The notes: generated from the sequence alone by a model not told the origin. Shown: positions 1 to 9,837, counted from the first letter of the stretch. The stretch is DNA of 64,000 nucleotides from Acinetobacter sp. WU_MDCI_Axc73 (GCF_025562455.1 NZ_JAHPRO010000002.1:124001-188000); one strand, 5' to 3'. Numbers and translations are program-made.

Positions 1-741
1 ACCTGAAAGTCCTTGACGACGTGCCAATTCCTCCAGTACCTGTTCCGGATCGAGATCAAAATGACCGAGCATGACAATGCTATGGAACCATAGATCTGCT
101 GTTTCATAAATCAGGTCATTTAAATGTTCTTGAGTAGGCTGAACGGCATAATCTTTCGCGGCAATTATAGTTTCAACGCTTTCTTCGCCAACTTTTTCCA
201 AAATTTTATTCAAGCCCTTTTTATATAGACTTGCAACATAAGAACTATCGGCATCTGCTTGTTTGCGCTGTTGCATCAACTGCCCCAAATGCGCCAAGAC
301 ATCGACTTGTTCGTGTTGTATGTCATGATCATGCACTTCTGTTTTGGCTGATGCGCCATAAATAGCAGTTGGGTCTTTCAGTTGTGCGTCTACTATTTCC
401 CAGCCGTGTGGCGTAAGTTTACGATAAAAACAAGACTCACGCCCTGTGTGGCAAGCGATTCCACCATGTTGTTCTACTTGTAAAATAATCACATCACCAT
501 CGCAGTCCAGACGAATTTCATACACAGTTTGGAAATGACCGGATTCTTCGCCTTTGTGCCAAAGTTTTTGGCGTGAACGTGAAAAATAAACCGCTTGTTG
601 TCTTTCTGCGGTCAAGGCGAGCGATTCGCGATTCATCCATGCCACCATCAAAATACGACCGGTTAGATGATGCTGTGCGATGGCAGGAATAAGACCTTGT
701 TCGTTAAATTTTACTTCATCGAGCCATTGCACGTTGTTCAT
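1..741 (-). CDS. hisI: HisIE, phosphoribosyl-AMP cyclohydrolase / phosphoribosyl-ATP pyrophosphatase (3' end cut by window)
   Basis: Reading the minus strand from the ATG at 741 gives an open frame of 247 codons that runs off the window edge without a stop. The N-terminal half has the cyclohydrolase signatures: a WMN motif (about residue 38), the [15 protein letters not shown] stretch, the DCDGD metal site and a Cys-His pair ([13 protein letters not shown]). The C-terminal half, after a linker near residue 120, matches the HisE pyrophosphatase fold (KVGEE, then YETADLWFH). The fused protein catalyses the second and third steps of histidine biosynthesis in the cytosol. Only the last residues should be missing. 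No other his gene lies in the window. Confidence 0.93.
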   Translation of the reverse strand, partial: MNNVQWLDEVKFNEQGLIPAIAQHHLTGRILMVAWMNRESLALTAERQQAVYFSRSRQKLWHKGEESGHFQTVYEIRLDCDGDVIILQVEQHGGIACHTGRESCFYRKLTPHGWEIVDAQLKDPTAIYGASAKTEVHDHDIQHEQVDVLAHLGQLMQQRKQADADSSYVASLYKKGLNKILEKVGEESVETIIAAKDYAVQPTQEHLNDLIYETADLWFHSIVMLGHFDLDPEQVLEELARRQGLSG

Positions 742-901
742 AAAGATTCACCAGAATTATGGAATAAATAAGTTCATTTGCGGTTATATATCGCATTCTA
801 TAGTGTACGGCATCTATGCAGCATTTCGGAAAAAAACTCATCTTTTTTATACTCAAAGCTTTTTAAGCTCGCCCTGATTGCACCTCATTTTAAGTTTCTT
901 A

Positions 902-1087
902 TCATGTGCCTTGGTTTTCAAATATGGCTAGCCCAACAGATTAGAATAAGCCTTCTGCATTAATGGTTTGTAAATGATCAACTTTTTCAAACGAGGTGAC
1001 ATGACTATCTTGATGAGCCCGTAAAATTGCAGCGGCTAAACCTGCGATTCCTGTTCCAATCATGGCGATATTATTAAGTTTTTTCAT
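902..1087 (-). pseudogene. Relic of an FAD-dependent monooxygenase (N-terminal end only)
   Basis: On the minus strand an ATG at 1087 opens a 48-codon frame that begins with a Rossmann FAD-binding fingerprint (IAMIGTGIAGLAAAILRAHQ) followed by an FEKVD-like end of the second beta strand. This is how flavoprotein monooxygenases of the UbiH/PHBH class begin. The frame stops at 941-943, but the same frame continues with GLAIFENQG, which fits the G-L-A-V-L-x-x-L-G segment that follows in the family, and then stops again at 902-904. The rest of the gene is absent; hisIE follows. I read it as a decayed gene remnant, not a small functional gene. The identity of the parent enzyme is unknown. Confidence 0.7.
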
Positions 1088-1150
1088 TTTGATACATCGC
1101 GTATTTTGTAGGGTAGATGAGAAAGAAGAACTTTCTCATCTTAAGGATGA

Positions 1151-2770
1151 TTATTTAATGATTCGCCAAACAGCAAGTAAAATAGTGATCGAGATGAGTA
1201 CAATCGAAATATACCAAGGCGCAATAATGGCAATACTCAGCAGAATTAATATGAAGCTACCAAATAGCCAGCTACGCTGCTGTTGCTGCTGAATCTGCAT
1301 GCGCAATTGTTGAATTTCCCGAACCTGACGATCATGCCATGCAGACTGATTTTTTAAACCGTTTAAACTGTCAATAAGTAGAGTCGGTAAGTCATGCGCA
1401 CCGAGTAATAAATCTGGAATTTGCTGACCAATTTCTTTCATGTTTTTGACAGGATTCATGTTGGATTTGACCCATTCGGTCAAAATCGGCTTCGCCAGTT
1501 TCCAGATATCCAGTTGCGGATAAAGATCTGTTCCTAATCCTTCGACATGAACCAGCGTTTTGAGCAATAGCATCAATTGCGGTGGAATTTCCAGACGAAA
1601 GCGTCTGGCAATATCCATCACCTGCAATAAAATCCCGGCGAAATCCAGTTGATCCATTGGTTTTGACACCATCGGGCCAACGGTACGCCGCATTTCTCGA
1701 GCCAATGCATCCTGATCTGTTCCTGGTGGAATCCATCCTGCCTGATGCACAATCTGAGTCAATTGCATGAAATTATTATTCATGACTGCCAGTAGCATAC
1801 GTGCAACGGTCATTTGATCCTGTTTGGACAGTTCGCCCATAATGGCACAATCCAGTGCAATATAACGCGGAGAAACAGGATTAATGGTCTCTACAAAGAC
1901 ATTGCCGGGATGCATATCGGCATGGAAAAAATTATCACGAAAGACTTGGGTAAAAAAGATAATCAAGCCTTTTTCTGCGAGATCAGCGCGATCCATACCT
2001 AAACGATCAAAAGTGGCAGTATCTGAAATAGGCACACCCGTGATTCGCTCTGCGACCATCACATCTTTACTGTCCATATAGACTTCTGGCACATACATCA
2101 TGCTAGAACCCGTAAAATAATGGCGCATACGACGGGTATTATCAGCTTCAATAGTCAAATCCAGTTCATTTAAAATGATCTGGCGATAGTCCTGAATAAT
2201 CTCAGTTAAATGCAAGGCCCGAGCCGCTTCCAAACGACTTTCTAGCCATTGACCTAACCATGTAATGATTTCAAAGTCTTGTAAAATTTGTACACGAATA
2301 TCAGGACGAGTAACTTTTATGACAACTTCACGACCATCATGCAAAGCCGCAGTATGAACTTGGGCAATTGAAGCGGCAGCTAAAGGTTGCTCATCAAAAC
2401 GCGCGAACAAAGTATTTACATCAGCTTTTAACGACTCCTGAATTCGTTGTTTGGCGACTTGTGCATCGAAAGGTTTGACCTGATCTTGTAATAAGACCAA
2501 TTGCGATAAGACTTCAGGTGGGATCAAGTCACGGCGTGTAGATAATAACTGCCCTAATTTGATCGCCAAAGGCCCCATGTCTTCGAGAGCCTGTTTGAGT
2601 TTAAGCGGATTTTTTCGGTCACGACTCGACCATGCGGCTGGATGTAAGCGAATCAAAGCCAAAGCATGCCGAGCTTTTGGCGGTAATTCTTCCGCAGGGA
2701 ACAGGGTGTCAAGTCGATAATGCGCTGCAATGCGCCAAAGTTCGAATAACCGTGTAACGTGCGGAATCAT
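1151..2770 (-). CDS. ubiB: UbiB, atypical ADCK/UbiB-family kinase for ubiquinone biosynthesis
   Basis: The 539-residue protein has the hallmarks of the UbiB/ADCK family: the KxGQ motif (KLGQLLSTR, about residues 71-79), the alanine-rich nucleotide loop (AAASIAQVH, 131-139), the invariant lysine in VVIKV (152), the catalytic-loop equivalent HADMHPGN (about 283-290) and a D-C-A/G motif (LDCAIMG) replacing the usual DFG. The last 40 residues form two hydrophobic segments, so the protein is probably membrane-anchored at its C terminus, as in E. coli. UbiB is an ATPase/kinase-like factor thought to help release or move ubiquinone precursors from the membrane. It follows ubiE and ubiJ on the same strand, 13 bases after ubiJ, matching the classical ubiE-ubiJ-ubiB operon. 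Confidence 0.96.
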   Translation of the reverse strand: MIPHVTRLFELWRIAAHYRLDTLFPAEELPPKARHALALIRLHPAAWSSRDRKNPLKLKQALEDMGPLAIKLGQLLSTRRDLIPPEVLSQLVLLQDQVKPFDAQVAKQRIQESLKADVNTLFARFDEQPLAAASIAQVHTAALHDGREVVIKVTRPDIRVQILQDFEIITWLGQWLESRLEAARALHLTEIIQDYRQIILNELDLTIEADNTRRMRHYFTGSSMMYVPEVYMDSKDVMVAERITGVPISDTATFDRLGMDRADLAEKGLIIFFTQVFRDNFFHADMHPGNVFVETINPVSPRYIALDCAIMGELSKQDQMTVARMLLAVMNNNFMQLTQIVHQAGWIPPGTDQDALAREMRRTVGPMVSKPMDQLDFAGILLQVMDIARRFRLEIPPQLMLLLKTLVHVEGLGTDLYPQLDIWKLAKPILTEWVKSNMNPVKNMKEIGQQIPDLLLGAHDLPTLLIDSLNGLKNQSAWHDRQVREIQQLRMQIQQQQQRSWLFGSFILILLSIAIIAPWYISIVLISITILLAVWRIIK

Positions 2771-2783
2771 AATGGGATATTAC

Positions 2784-3458
2784 CTAATCGTTTGTTCTAT
2801 TAAATTGAGAGTTAAGTTGTTGCAGTCTGGCTTCAAGGCGATCAATTTCCTGATTAAGCTGCCGTGTGGACTGGTTAAGATCATCCATTTGCCAACGTGG
2901 TGCAAAAAGACCGCTATCTTCTTTAATGGCATCTTCTGCAAAAAAGAGATGACTTTGTAGACTCCGTTTAATCTGTTTGGGTACCAGACTGATTTTAGCC
3001 AACTCGTGTGCCAACGTTGGGCCAATCCACGGACTTAAATGTGCTGCCAGATCAGGTTCAGCTTGCTGCATGATGCGTTGAATATCTTGTAACAGATGAT
3101 AGTCACCTGTCAGGGGGATATTCCCAATTTGATCGGCATCGCCTACTAAAAGCTTGAGTAATTCCACCACATTTTTAACATGTAAAGTGGCGGTGGCCTC
3201 GCTGATCCTGACTTGTTCATCAAAAGGGCGCGTTTCAAATATAGATGGTACTGAGCTATGACCAGTCACAGTAGGTTCAAGGCGAACTTTATGATCATCA
3301 AAAAAAACATCGACCGAAAGCTGCGGACTATCCATGATGACTCGCAGCAATTGACCCTGTAGTTGGTTCAACTGGATGCGGGTAATTGCATCCAGATTAA
3401 TAAAATGATGAATACCGCGTTCGACTGCACCGAGCGCAAGAATCGACCACATAATCAT
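2784..3458 (-). CDS. ubiJ: UbiJ, SCP2-domain accessory factor of ubiquinone biosynthesis
   Basis: This 224-residue protein lies between ubiE and ubiB, the place of ubiJ (yigP) in gammaproteobacteria. The N-terminal half resembles an SCP2 lipid-binding domain: short hydrophobic beta strands around residues 20-90, including a stretch ending ATLHVKNVVELLKLLVGDADQI. The C terminus is a heptad-like coiled coil rich in Q, L and R. UbiJ works with UbiK to hold the hydrophobic ubiquinone intermediates for the soluble Ubi metabolon. Two in-frame ATGs three codons apart (3458 and 3452) follow an AAGG, so the exact start is ambiguous. It lies 6 bases after ubiE. Confidence 0.88.
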   Translation of the reverse strand: MIMWSILALGAVERGIHHFINLDAITRIQLNQLQGQLLRVIMDSPQLSVDVFFDDHKVRLEPTVTGHSSVPSIFETRPFDEQVRISEATATLHVKNVVELLKLLVGDADQIGNIPLTGDYHLLQDIQRIMQQAEPDLAAHLSPWIGPTLAHELAKISLVPKQIKRSLQSHLFFAEDAIKEDSGLFAPRWQMDDLNQSTRQLNQEIDRLEARLQQLNSQFNRTND

Positions 3459-3464
3459 TGACCT

Positions 3465-4409
3465 TTAAAGTTTAAAACCACGATGTACCGCAACGATACC
3501 ACCCGTTAAATTATGATAGTCACAGCTTTGGAAGCCCGCTTTCTCCATCATGCCTTTAAGGGTACGTTGGTCAGGGTGCATACGGATGGATTCAGCTAGA
3601 TATTTATAGCTTTCTGAATCATTTGCCACAAGCTTGCCCATGATCGGCAATGCAGTAAATGAGTATAAATCATATAGTTTTGAAAAAGGTTCAAATACAG
3701 GTTTTGAAAATTCAAGGATCAGTAATCGACCGCCTGGTTTTAAGACGCGATACATCGCTTCAAGTGCGGCATCTTTATCTGTGACATTGCGTAAACCAAA
3801 ACTAATCGTCACCAGATCAAAACTTTCATTTGCAAACGGTTCTAATGTTTCAGCATTGGCCAGTACAAAATCAACATTGGTACAACCAGCATCGAGTAGG
3901 CGGTCACGCCCGACATTCAGCATGGATTCATTAATATCAGATAATACCACATGACCTTGCGGACCAACTTCGCGGCTAAATACTTTGGCGAGGTCGCCTG
4001 TGCCGCCTGCAATATCTAATACCTGTTGACCACGGCGAACACCAGACATGTTAATAGCAAAGCGTTTCCAAAGGCGATGGATACCAAATGACATCAGATC
4101 ATTCATGATGTCGTATTTGCTGGCAACCGAATGGAACACTTCTGCCACTTTTTGTGCTTTGTCTTCTGAGCTTACGGTTTGATAGCCGAAATGGGTGGTT
4201 TCACCAACATTACCTGTCCGACCTGCACCACGCGGGAGGTTGTATTTCGGTACATGATTGCTTTGCGAATCAGTAAAACCTTGTTGCAATGATTGTTGCT
4301 GACCTTGTGGTGTACCTTGCGGAAGTGGTTCATTTAGGAAAGGATTGTTATTGTCTGAACGCGCTGCCTGCTCAGTTGAGGAAGTGGGCTTTTGATTTTC
4401 GTTAGACAT
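3465..4409 (-). CDS. ubiE: UbiE, demethylmenaquinone/2-methoxy-6-polyprenyl-1,4-benzoquinol methylase
   Basis: The SAM-dependent C-methyltransferase of ubiquinone synthesis. Motif I is [12 protein letters not shown] (about residues 130-141); the acidic loop LSDINESML and the post-motif [15 protein letters not shown] are typical of UbiE, as is the C-terminal [12 protein letters not shown] start at the ATG at 4409 because it has a GGAG eight bases upstream; an in-frame ATG at 4433 lacks one. The protein is 314 residues, about 60 longer than E. coli UbiE; the excess is a polar N-terminal tail rich in Q, N, P and G (to about residue 65) with no recognisable domain. First gene of the ubiE-ubiJ-ubiB operon. 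Confidence 0.96.
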   Translation of the reverse strand: MSNENQKPTSSTEQAARSDNNNPFLNEPLPQGTPQGQQQSLQQGFTDSQSNHVPKYNLPRGAGRTGNVGETTHFGYQTVSSEDKAQKVAEVFHSVASKYDIMNDLMSFGIHRLWKRFAINMSGVRRGQQVLDIAGGTGDLAKVFSREVGPQGHVVLSDINESMLNVGRDRLLDAGCTNVDFVLANAETLEPFANESFDLVTISFGLRNVTDKDAALEAMYRVLKPGGRLLILEFSKPVFEPFSKLYDLYSFTALPIMGKLVANDSESYKYLAESIRMHPDQRTLKGMMEKAGFQSCDYHNLTGGIVAVHRGFKL

Positions 4410-4580
4410 CTTGTCGCTCCTAAATTTAAACACATTATAAAGTGATTATGGCTGTATGCATGATGACAGAGTTTAGTATGGTTTTACAGTCATCATCATA
4501 CAATCGTTATGAATACTATACCGAAAATGATAAAAATAAGGCATTTCATGCCTATTCTGGCAGTATATGCAGATTAGAGA

Positions 4581-5285
4581 TTAGCGAAAAGGATCGGGAT
4601 GACCTGAATGCACTTTTTCGATAATATCACGTTCAACTGCACTAAAGGTTTTAATAAATTGTTCTGCGGATTTAAGCGGCTTCATGGCAACAAAACCTTC
4701 CTGAATAAACTCATACATTAAGTCAAACTGATATTTATGTGCAGCGCCTTTACACATTTTAAAAGCAGCATACATCATCAGTGAACGCATATATTTATCG
4801 AGTGCTTCACCTAAGTCATCCAGAAGTTGTAGTTGTATCAAACGTTGCTCTTTTTGATCGAGTTTGATCAAAGTCTGGCGCATCATTTCATCTGTAATGG
4901 GTGCGTTTGCTGGATAATCCTTTAATAACTGAATCGCAATTTGTTCATCCAGTTGCATCGCTAATACTGCTAGGCTGACGGATTTAGTTCCAGTTTTTAT
5001 GGCATTGTCTGGTAGTAGCTTTTCTGCTTTGTGGGCATATTTTAGTAGACGTTCAATTTGCAAAGCCAGTGGATCAAAATCTGGACCACCATATAAGCGA
5101 TTAAGAAAATACTGAGCCATTAACTGATTTTCGGGTTTGTTAAAATAAGCTTGATGCGTATCTTTAATACGCTCTTTAAGCCAAAGTTGAGCATCATTCA
5201 GACGTTGTAATATCGCAGGATCCTGATGATATGCAAAGGCATTATATTGCTGCAGTAAGTTGTCAAAAGGGGCAAGTTTGGACAT
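4581..5285 (-). CDS. Conserved hypothetical protein, all-alpha
   Basis: A 234-residue cytosolic protein with no signal peptide or membrane helix. It looks fully helical. It carries the segment QYFLNRLYGGPDFD at about residues 59-72, resembling an FFLxxLYGxxDF motif I remember from unnamed proteins of similar size in Pseudomonas and relatives; no function is known to me. The second half contains a long helix (LDDLGEALDKYMRSLMMYAA) and ends with VHSGHPDPFR. It is transcribed in the same direction as the fimbrial genes downstream but is separated by 106 bases, so co-transcription is unclear. Codon use is like that of its neighbours. Confidence 0.75.
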   Translation of the reverse strand: MSKLAPFDNLLQQYNAFAYHQDPAILQRLNDAQLWLKERIKDTHQAYFNKPENQLMAQYFLNRLYGGPDFDPLALQIERLLKYAHKAEKLLPDNAIKTGTKSVSLAVLAMQLDEQIAIQLLKDYPANAPITDEMMRQTLIKLDQKEQRLIQLQLLDDLGEALDKYMRSLMMYAAFKMCKGAAHKYQFDLMYEFIQEGFVAMKPLKSAEQFIKTFSAVERDIIEKVHSGHPDPFR

Positions 5286-5391
5286 AATCTAGTTTTTTCA
5301 AAAAATTGATAAAAGCATAAGCTGCTCATATGCAAAATACTATGACTATTTTAGACCTAAATCTAAGAAATAAAGACAGATGGAACGAGGT

Positions 5392-6501
5392 CTATTTAAA
5401 ATAGACTTCATAATTTAATATTGACGTAAAAGCACCAGAATTGGTAGGTTTTGCTAAAAATTTAACGCCAGCGTCAAAGCTTTTTATCAGCGTGGAACCA
5501 TTACTTGAACCAAAATCAAAGTTGGTATCAAGTGGAATGGGTTGTGTTCCGTCTTGTGGAAAAATTTGAATGCCGATCACGTTTTTCATATTGGGTTCAG
5601 ATGCAGTCAATGTCGTGGAATCAAACTGTGTGTTTGAGGTAAATTTGCCAACAAAAGGGTACTTCGCACAGTCTTGACCAATTGTAGTTACATTAATCGT
5701 AAACGGAGTTCTGCGTAAAATGGTGTTAATGTCTTCGTACGCATAATACGTGCCTAAATCTACATTTTGCGTGTTTAAGTTGGTAATACAATCAATATAG
5801 TTAATTGTGATGTTCGAAAGTTTTTCTTGAAAGTTACCATTGTAGTTTCTGGCATACGCACCATCGAGCTGAAATGCTTGATAAACTCTTGCATTTGAAC
5901 TGTAATTTTTACCTGAACCGCGTGCTTTAATATAAAGCGAATAGCTTAGATTAATGGTCTGAGGGCTTGAACAGCTTCTCGTAGGATAGGGGAACAACCA
6001 ACCCCCATAGACTTGTTTACCTATAAAATTACAATTGTCTTGAGCAATTGAAGTGTTGGGTTGAGTCACAATCGCATTAAAGCCTGTATCGACTTTAAAG
6101 TCTGATAAAGAATCGATCGGGTAATCTACGCCGTTATACCGCACACCGATGACCAAGTTGGTGTCTCTAAATGCTTGAGCTAAGGTTTTGGTATTATCGT
6201 CGAGCCATAAGTAGGCTCTTTCAGTTCCATTGGTTGCATAGTCGTCATAACACGTAAACGTGGTTGTATAAACAGGTGATTGCCATAACAAGGTGCCTGC
6301 ACCTTGATTTGAATTGGTAACACGAATCGAGTTGACCGTTGTGACGTTGCTCGAATTGGGTTGTCTATCGATATTGGTTGTTGAGGTAAACCCTTGTCCC
6401 TGAACACACCGTGTTGCCCAACTCGACTGAATGCCCATGACACTGAAGACCAGAAAGAGACAAAGTTGTAAAAAACTGAACTTTGATAGGCAAATATTCA
6501 T
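5392..6501 (-). CDS. Fimbrial tip adhesin / minor pilin of a chaperone-usher system
   Basis: The 369-residue protein starts with a signal peptide (hydrophobic core about residues 9-28, cleavage probably after SSWA, then TRCVQGQGF). The rest is beta-rich and Asn/Thr/Tyr-rich with scattered cysteines, as in two-domain fimbrial adhesins: an N-terminal receptor-binding half and a C-terminal pilin half (from about residue 240, beginning INYIDCITNLNTQNVDLG) that ends in a beta strand (LNYEVYFK), as expected for chaperone recognition. It is the last gene of the operon, one base after the usher, the normal place of the tip adhesin. The receptor cannot be read from the sequence. Confidence 0.85.
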   Translation of the reverse strand: MNICLSKFSFLQLCLFLVFSVMGIQSSWATRCVQGQGFTSTTNIDRQPNSSNVTTVNSIRVTNSNQGAGTLLWQSPVYTTTFTCYDDYATNGTERAYLWLDDNTKTLAQAFRDTNLVIGVRYNGVDYPIDSLSDFKVDTGFNAIVTQPNTSIAQDNCNFIGKQVYGGWLFPYPTRSCSSPQTINLSYSLYIKARGSGKNYSSNARVYQAFQLDGAYARNYNGNFQEKLSNITINYIDCITNLNTQNVDLGTYYAYEDINTILRRTPFTINVTTIGQDCAKYPFVGKFTSNTQFDSTTLTASEPNMKNVIGIQIFPQDGTQPIPLDTNFDFGSSNGSTLIKSFDAGVKFLAKPTNSGAFTSILNYEVYFK

Positions 6502-6502
6502 T

Positions 6503-9097
6503 TTATTGCGCTCCTACCTGATGACAGGAAAGATCAATTTCATCATAACCAATTTCACGATGACTTAAAGCAGGTAACGTAAACTCACACTGTTCAGCAG
6601 TGCTTTCTCCCCATTTCGCTACTAATTGTTGTTCAGATCGTATACCCGTCAAATAAGCTTGACCATTTAGTCCAACCAAGCCTACAGTTTTATGTGTTTT
6701 AACATCTGCAATAGAAGCACCTGTCACAAGGAATTTATCTCTAAGTGTTATATTCGCAAGCACGCTCTGTCCTGACTCAACATCAAATTTAACTTTAACA
6801 ATGGCAAATTTGGTTGGCACAATGTCAGTCATCACAGGATTATCAATATTTGTATTTTGTCCTAAGTCTTCTGACTTTAGTGCCACACGATTACGCATAT
6901 ATGCACTTGAACCACTGACGATCGCGTAACCTGATTTATCAATTTTTAATCCTGGTTGATTATCTACACGGACACCCTCAGCACCTTTCGCTTCGATAAT
7001 GATTGGATTGCTATACATTTGCTGACCCAGCAACACCCCATCAGAATGAACTAGAATGCCGCCATTCACGCTTGCAGACACTTGTTGATATTGATCCGAA
7101 TAGGTATAGCCAAAACTTGAGTTGAGCTTTGTTCCTCTGTAGTTGCCGCTTAACGCAACACTATCATTATTATTTTGCTCAGTATGGTTGAATTGCACTT
7201 GTGCATTTAAATTTTTATCTTCAAGGAAAACGCCAGAAAGCGCTGTCGTCGCTGTACTTCCTGTTAAATTGGAATATTGATAATTATTATTGGAGATTAA
7301 TTCATGTTTTTTTGCAGTACGTGGCCGTTCTAATGGAATACTAATGTTCAACCCAGTTGTATATTCTGATCCTTGAAACATTGATTTATTTCGTTGGTAA
7401 TACACACCGTAAGCAATGGTTTTATAGTTTTTGTTATATCCGATTTGCCAGCTTTCCTGGTTGTATTCTTTTTGCCAGAAATTAGTTTTAGCTAAGGTTG
7501 CATAGACTTGCCCCCAATCGCCTAAACTTTGATTAATGGAAACCTGAAACTGATTACGTTTATTGTAATAGGTTGATGAATAGAAATACCGACGTCGTTC
7601 TTGTTCGCTTAATTGATCGTTATTAAGTGCATTATTGTCGTCGTAGGTATATTCATAACTTCCATTTTTCCACTGTGCTTTTTCTTGAACCGCATCGCTA
7701 AAGCTATAGTAATCTTGAGTAGAGTAACGGTAGCCCACCAGACGGACATTGGTGCCTAAACTATTTAGTGATTTTGCATATAAAAATCTTAAACTTGCGC
7801 CTTGTTTGGTTAAATCTTGAGACGTTTTATTGTGAGCATAGGTCAGGTCGCTCGAAATCGCACCAAAATTTCCAAGGGACCATGCTAAACCTGCTGCTGC
7901 CGAATAATAATCTTCGGCAGCAATGATACCAGCATATGGCGTAAAGTAATTGTTGAGACCATAGGTATAGGTGAGTTGGCCAAAATAAGGGCGATAGTTA
8001 TCGGAGAAACCACTTTTAAACTGGCCCGCAGTCAATTGAAATTTACTTTGACCTGCACGAACCATGTTGGGAACAGAAGAATACGGCTGAGTAAACTTTC
8101 GAATACGACCATCACTTTCGATTACCGAAACTTCTAAATTTCCACTTTCATTGGCTGCATATAAATCATCAATCGTGAAATTACCAGGCGCTACATTGGT
8201 GCTATAAATGATGTAGCCATTCTGTCTAATCTCAACAGTTGCATTGGTTTGAGCAACCCCGCGAATAATAGGAGCATAATTTTGTAAACCGATTGGAAGT
8301 TGGATCGAATCGCTACTGAGCTGTACACCACGAAAGTTTACGCTATCAAATACATCGCTATTACTAGAACTATCACCTAACTCTAAACGAGTTGGTATAG
8401 GGGTATGTAAATCGCGTTCAAGTTTATTGGATATACTCTGCCAGTTTCCCGACTGTCCTGAGTACTGATTAAAGTTGCTTTGATTGCGATAACGCCAAGC
8501 GCCCCAATTGAATCCGCCATTTAAAAATAATGAAGTATTGTGCCTATCTTCTGCGTTTTTGTTATTAAAATAATTGGAATTTGCAGAATAATTTAAAAGA
8601 ATAGCATTAATGCCTTGATCAAATAGTTTGATCGGAACATAGCCACGAGCATATTGTTGTAAATTGACTTGCGGGATGGATAAATTAATTTTTTGTAGGC
8701 CCGTATCTTGATCTACTGTCGCATTCGGAATCGCTGTTAAATCATAGCATCCTTTCGCATCGTGTTTTTTTTGTTCGGGTGAAAAAAACAAGATTTGGTA
8801 GTTATCGATAAATGCTTGGTCAAAGCACGGAACGATGGAGTTGTTTACGTTTTTATAAAATTCGATAGATCGCGTATCAACTTTTTGGTTGTTGATATAA
8901 ATAGAAAAATCGTAAAGCCCAGGGGTGAGGCTGTATCCATACTTTACTGCATCAACAGAAACCTGATCAGTGACATCCTGTAAAAATGCAGTATTAAACT
9001 CCTCATTTGCTGCATGAGAAAGTTGTGCAGATAAACACAAAGATAAAATGGTGAGTCCAAAATACATACCATTCAAGTGTAGATGAAAATTATGCAT
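6503..9097 (-). CDS. fimD: Outer-membrane fimbrial usher (FimD/PapC family)
   Basis: An 864-residue usher with a signal peptide (ending near SHAANEEFNTAFL), an N-terminal chaperone-binding domain (about 30-150; FNTAFLQD), a 24-strand beta-barrel whose repeats are visible as alternating aromatic strands, a plug domain around residues 240-330 (NGYIIYSTNVAPGNFTIDDL is the characteristic usher motif) and C-terminal domains with a Cys pair (QCEFTLPAL ... LSCHQVG). It forms the pore through which chaperone-bound pilins are assembled. It follows the chaperone gene by 14 bases. The symbol is for the family; this is not a specific orthologue of E. coli fimD. Confidence 0.95.
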   Translation of the reverse strand: MHNFHLHLNGMYFGLTILSLCLSAQLSHAANEEFNTAFLQDVTDQVSVDAVKYGYSLTPGLYDFSIYINNQKVDTRSIEFYKNVNNSIVPCFDQAFIDNYQILFFSPEQKKHDAKGCYDLTAIPNATVDQDTGLQKINLSIPQVNLQQYARGYVPIKLFDQGINAILLNYSANSNYFNNKNAEDRHNTSLFLNGGFNWGAWRYRNQSNFNQYSGQSGNWQSISNKLERDLHTPIPTRLELGDSSSNSDVFDSVNFRGVQLSSDSIQLPIGLQNYAPIIRGVAQTNATVEIRQNGYIIYSTNVAPGNFTIDDLYAANESGNLEVSVIESDGRIRKFTQPYSSVPNMVRAGQSKFQLTAGQFKSGFSDNYRPYFGQLTYTYGLNNYFTPYAGIIAAEDYYSAAAGLAWSLGNFGAISSDLTYAHNKTSQDLTKQGASLRFLYAKSLNSLGTNVRLVGYRYSTQDYYSFSDAVQEKAQWKNGSYEYTYDDNNALNNDQLSEQERRRYFYSSTYYNKRNQFQVSINQSLGDWGQVYATLAKTNFWQKEYNQESWQIGYNKNYKTIAYGVYYQRNKSMFQGSEYTTGLNISIPLERPRTAKKHELISNNNYQYSNLTGSTATTALSGVFLEDKNLNAQVQFNHTEQNNNDSVALSGNYRGTKLNSSFGYTYSDQYQQVSASVNGGILVHSDGVLLGQQMYSNPIIIEAKGAEGVRVDNQPGLKIDKSGYAIVSGSSAYMRNRVALKSEDLGQNTNIDNPVMTDIVPTKFAIVKVKFDVESGQSVLANITLRDKFLVTGASIADVKTHKTVGLVGLNGQAYLTGIRSEQQLVAKWGESTAEQCEFTLPALSHREIGYDEIDLSCHQVGAQ

Positions 9098-9111
9098 TCT
9101 AGAGAACCACT

Positions 9112-9813
9112 TTATTTGAGCGGTACAGGTGGCATTGGACTATTCCCGCCATATTCATTGATATAGGTATATTGAATTTGTTGAGTATTCGACGGCAAAC
9201 CTTTGAGAACATCAATAGTTTCAAAAGGCGGCACCATATCTTTATTCAGATTAGCAAGCGCTTGACTATCATTATTTAATTTCAAATCACCAATGGTTAC
9301 AAATAATGGGCTTTCATTTTTAAGTTTTAAAACATTGCCATCGACAAACCAATGTAATTTTTTGACTGCATCTGTAAGCTGCATATCGATTTGAGTTGGT
9401 CGATAGAATAATTTAATTTTTGATCTAACCGCAAGCTGTAGCGTGTTCTCAACTTCTGGTTTTGGCGGAATTTCTTGAATATTAATCCAAAGTTGGCTTT
9501 CTCGATCAACAGGTAAACCACTTCCTGAATAAATAAAGCGAAGAAGTGATTCTTTTTTAGGATCAAGTTTTAATAACGGCGGTGTCACGACAAATGGAAC
9601 TTTATTATCCACAAGTTTTGTTTCACCGGGCTCAATCCAACTTTGGACCATATAGGGTTGAGATGAGTTATTGCGAATGCTCAATGTCGCTGCTTTGGAA
9701 CTTGCATCATAAATAACGCGACTTGCTAGCGCTTGAATTGCCGCATGACTCGTTGTTGTGCAAAGTACAACTGTGCTTAAACATACAGAAGCAATAAAAC
9801 GATGCAAAGACAT
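9112..9813 (-). CDS. fimC: Periplasmic pilus-assembly chaperone (FimC/PapD family)
   Basis: The 233-residue protein has a signal peptide (cleavage probably after TSHA) and the two Ig-like domains of PapD-type chaperones. Typical marks are RVIYDASSKAATLSIRN early in domain 1, the FVVTPPLLKLDP stretch, the LRFIYSG G1-strand region, and the conserved SQLWINIQEIPPKP that leads into domain 2 with KLFYRP. It binds unfolded pilins by donor-strand complementation and delivers them to the usher encoded next. It lies 24 bases after the major pilin gene in the same operon. Confidence 0.94.
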   Translation of the reverse strand: MSLHRFIASVCLSTVVLCTTTSHAAIQALASRVIYDASSKAATLSIRNNSSQPYMVQSWIEPGETKLVDNKVPFVVTPPLLKLDPKKESLLRFIYSGSGLPVDRESQLWINIQEIPPKPEVENTLQLAVRSKIKLFYRPTQIDMQLTDAVKKLHWFVDGNVLKLKNESPLFVTIGDLKLNNDSQALANLNKDMVPPFETIDVLKGLPSNTQQIQYTYINEYGGNSPMPPVPLK

Positions 9814-9837
9814 AACTCACTCAACTCTCATTGGATA

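Noticed and set aside
680..963. Two overlapping plus-strand frames across the hisIE start and the following spacer
   Set aside because: They overlap the 5' end of hisIE and the flavoprotein relic on the other strand and show no protein family.
1062..1292. A 76-codon plus-strand frame over the end of ubiB
   Set aside because: It is the antisense shadow of the ubiB 3' end, with no ribosome site.
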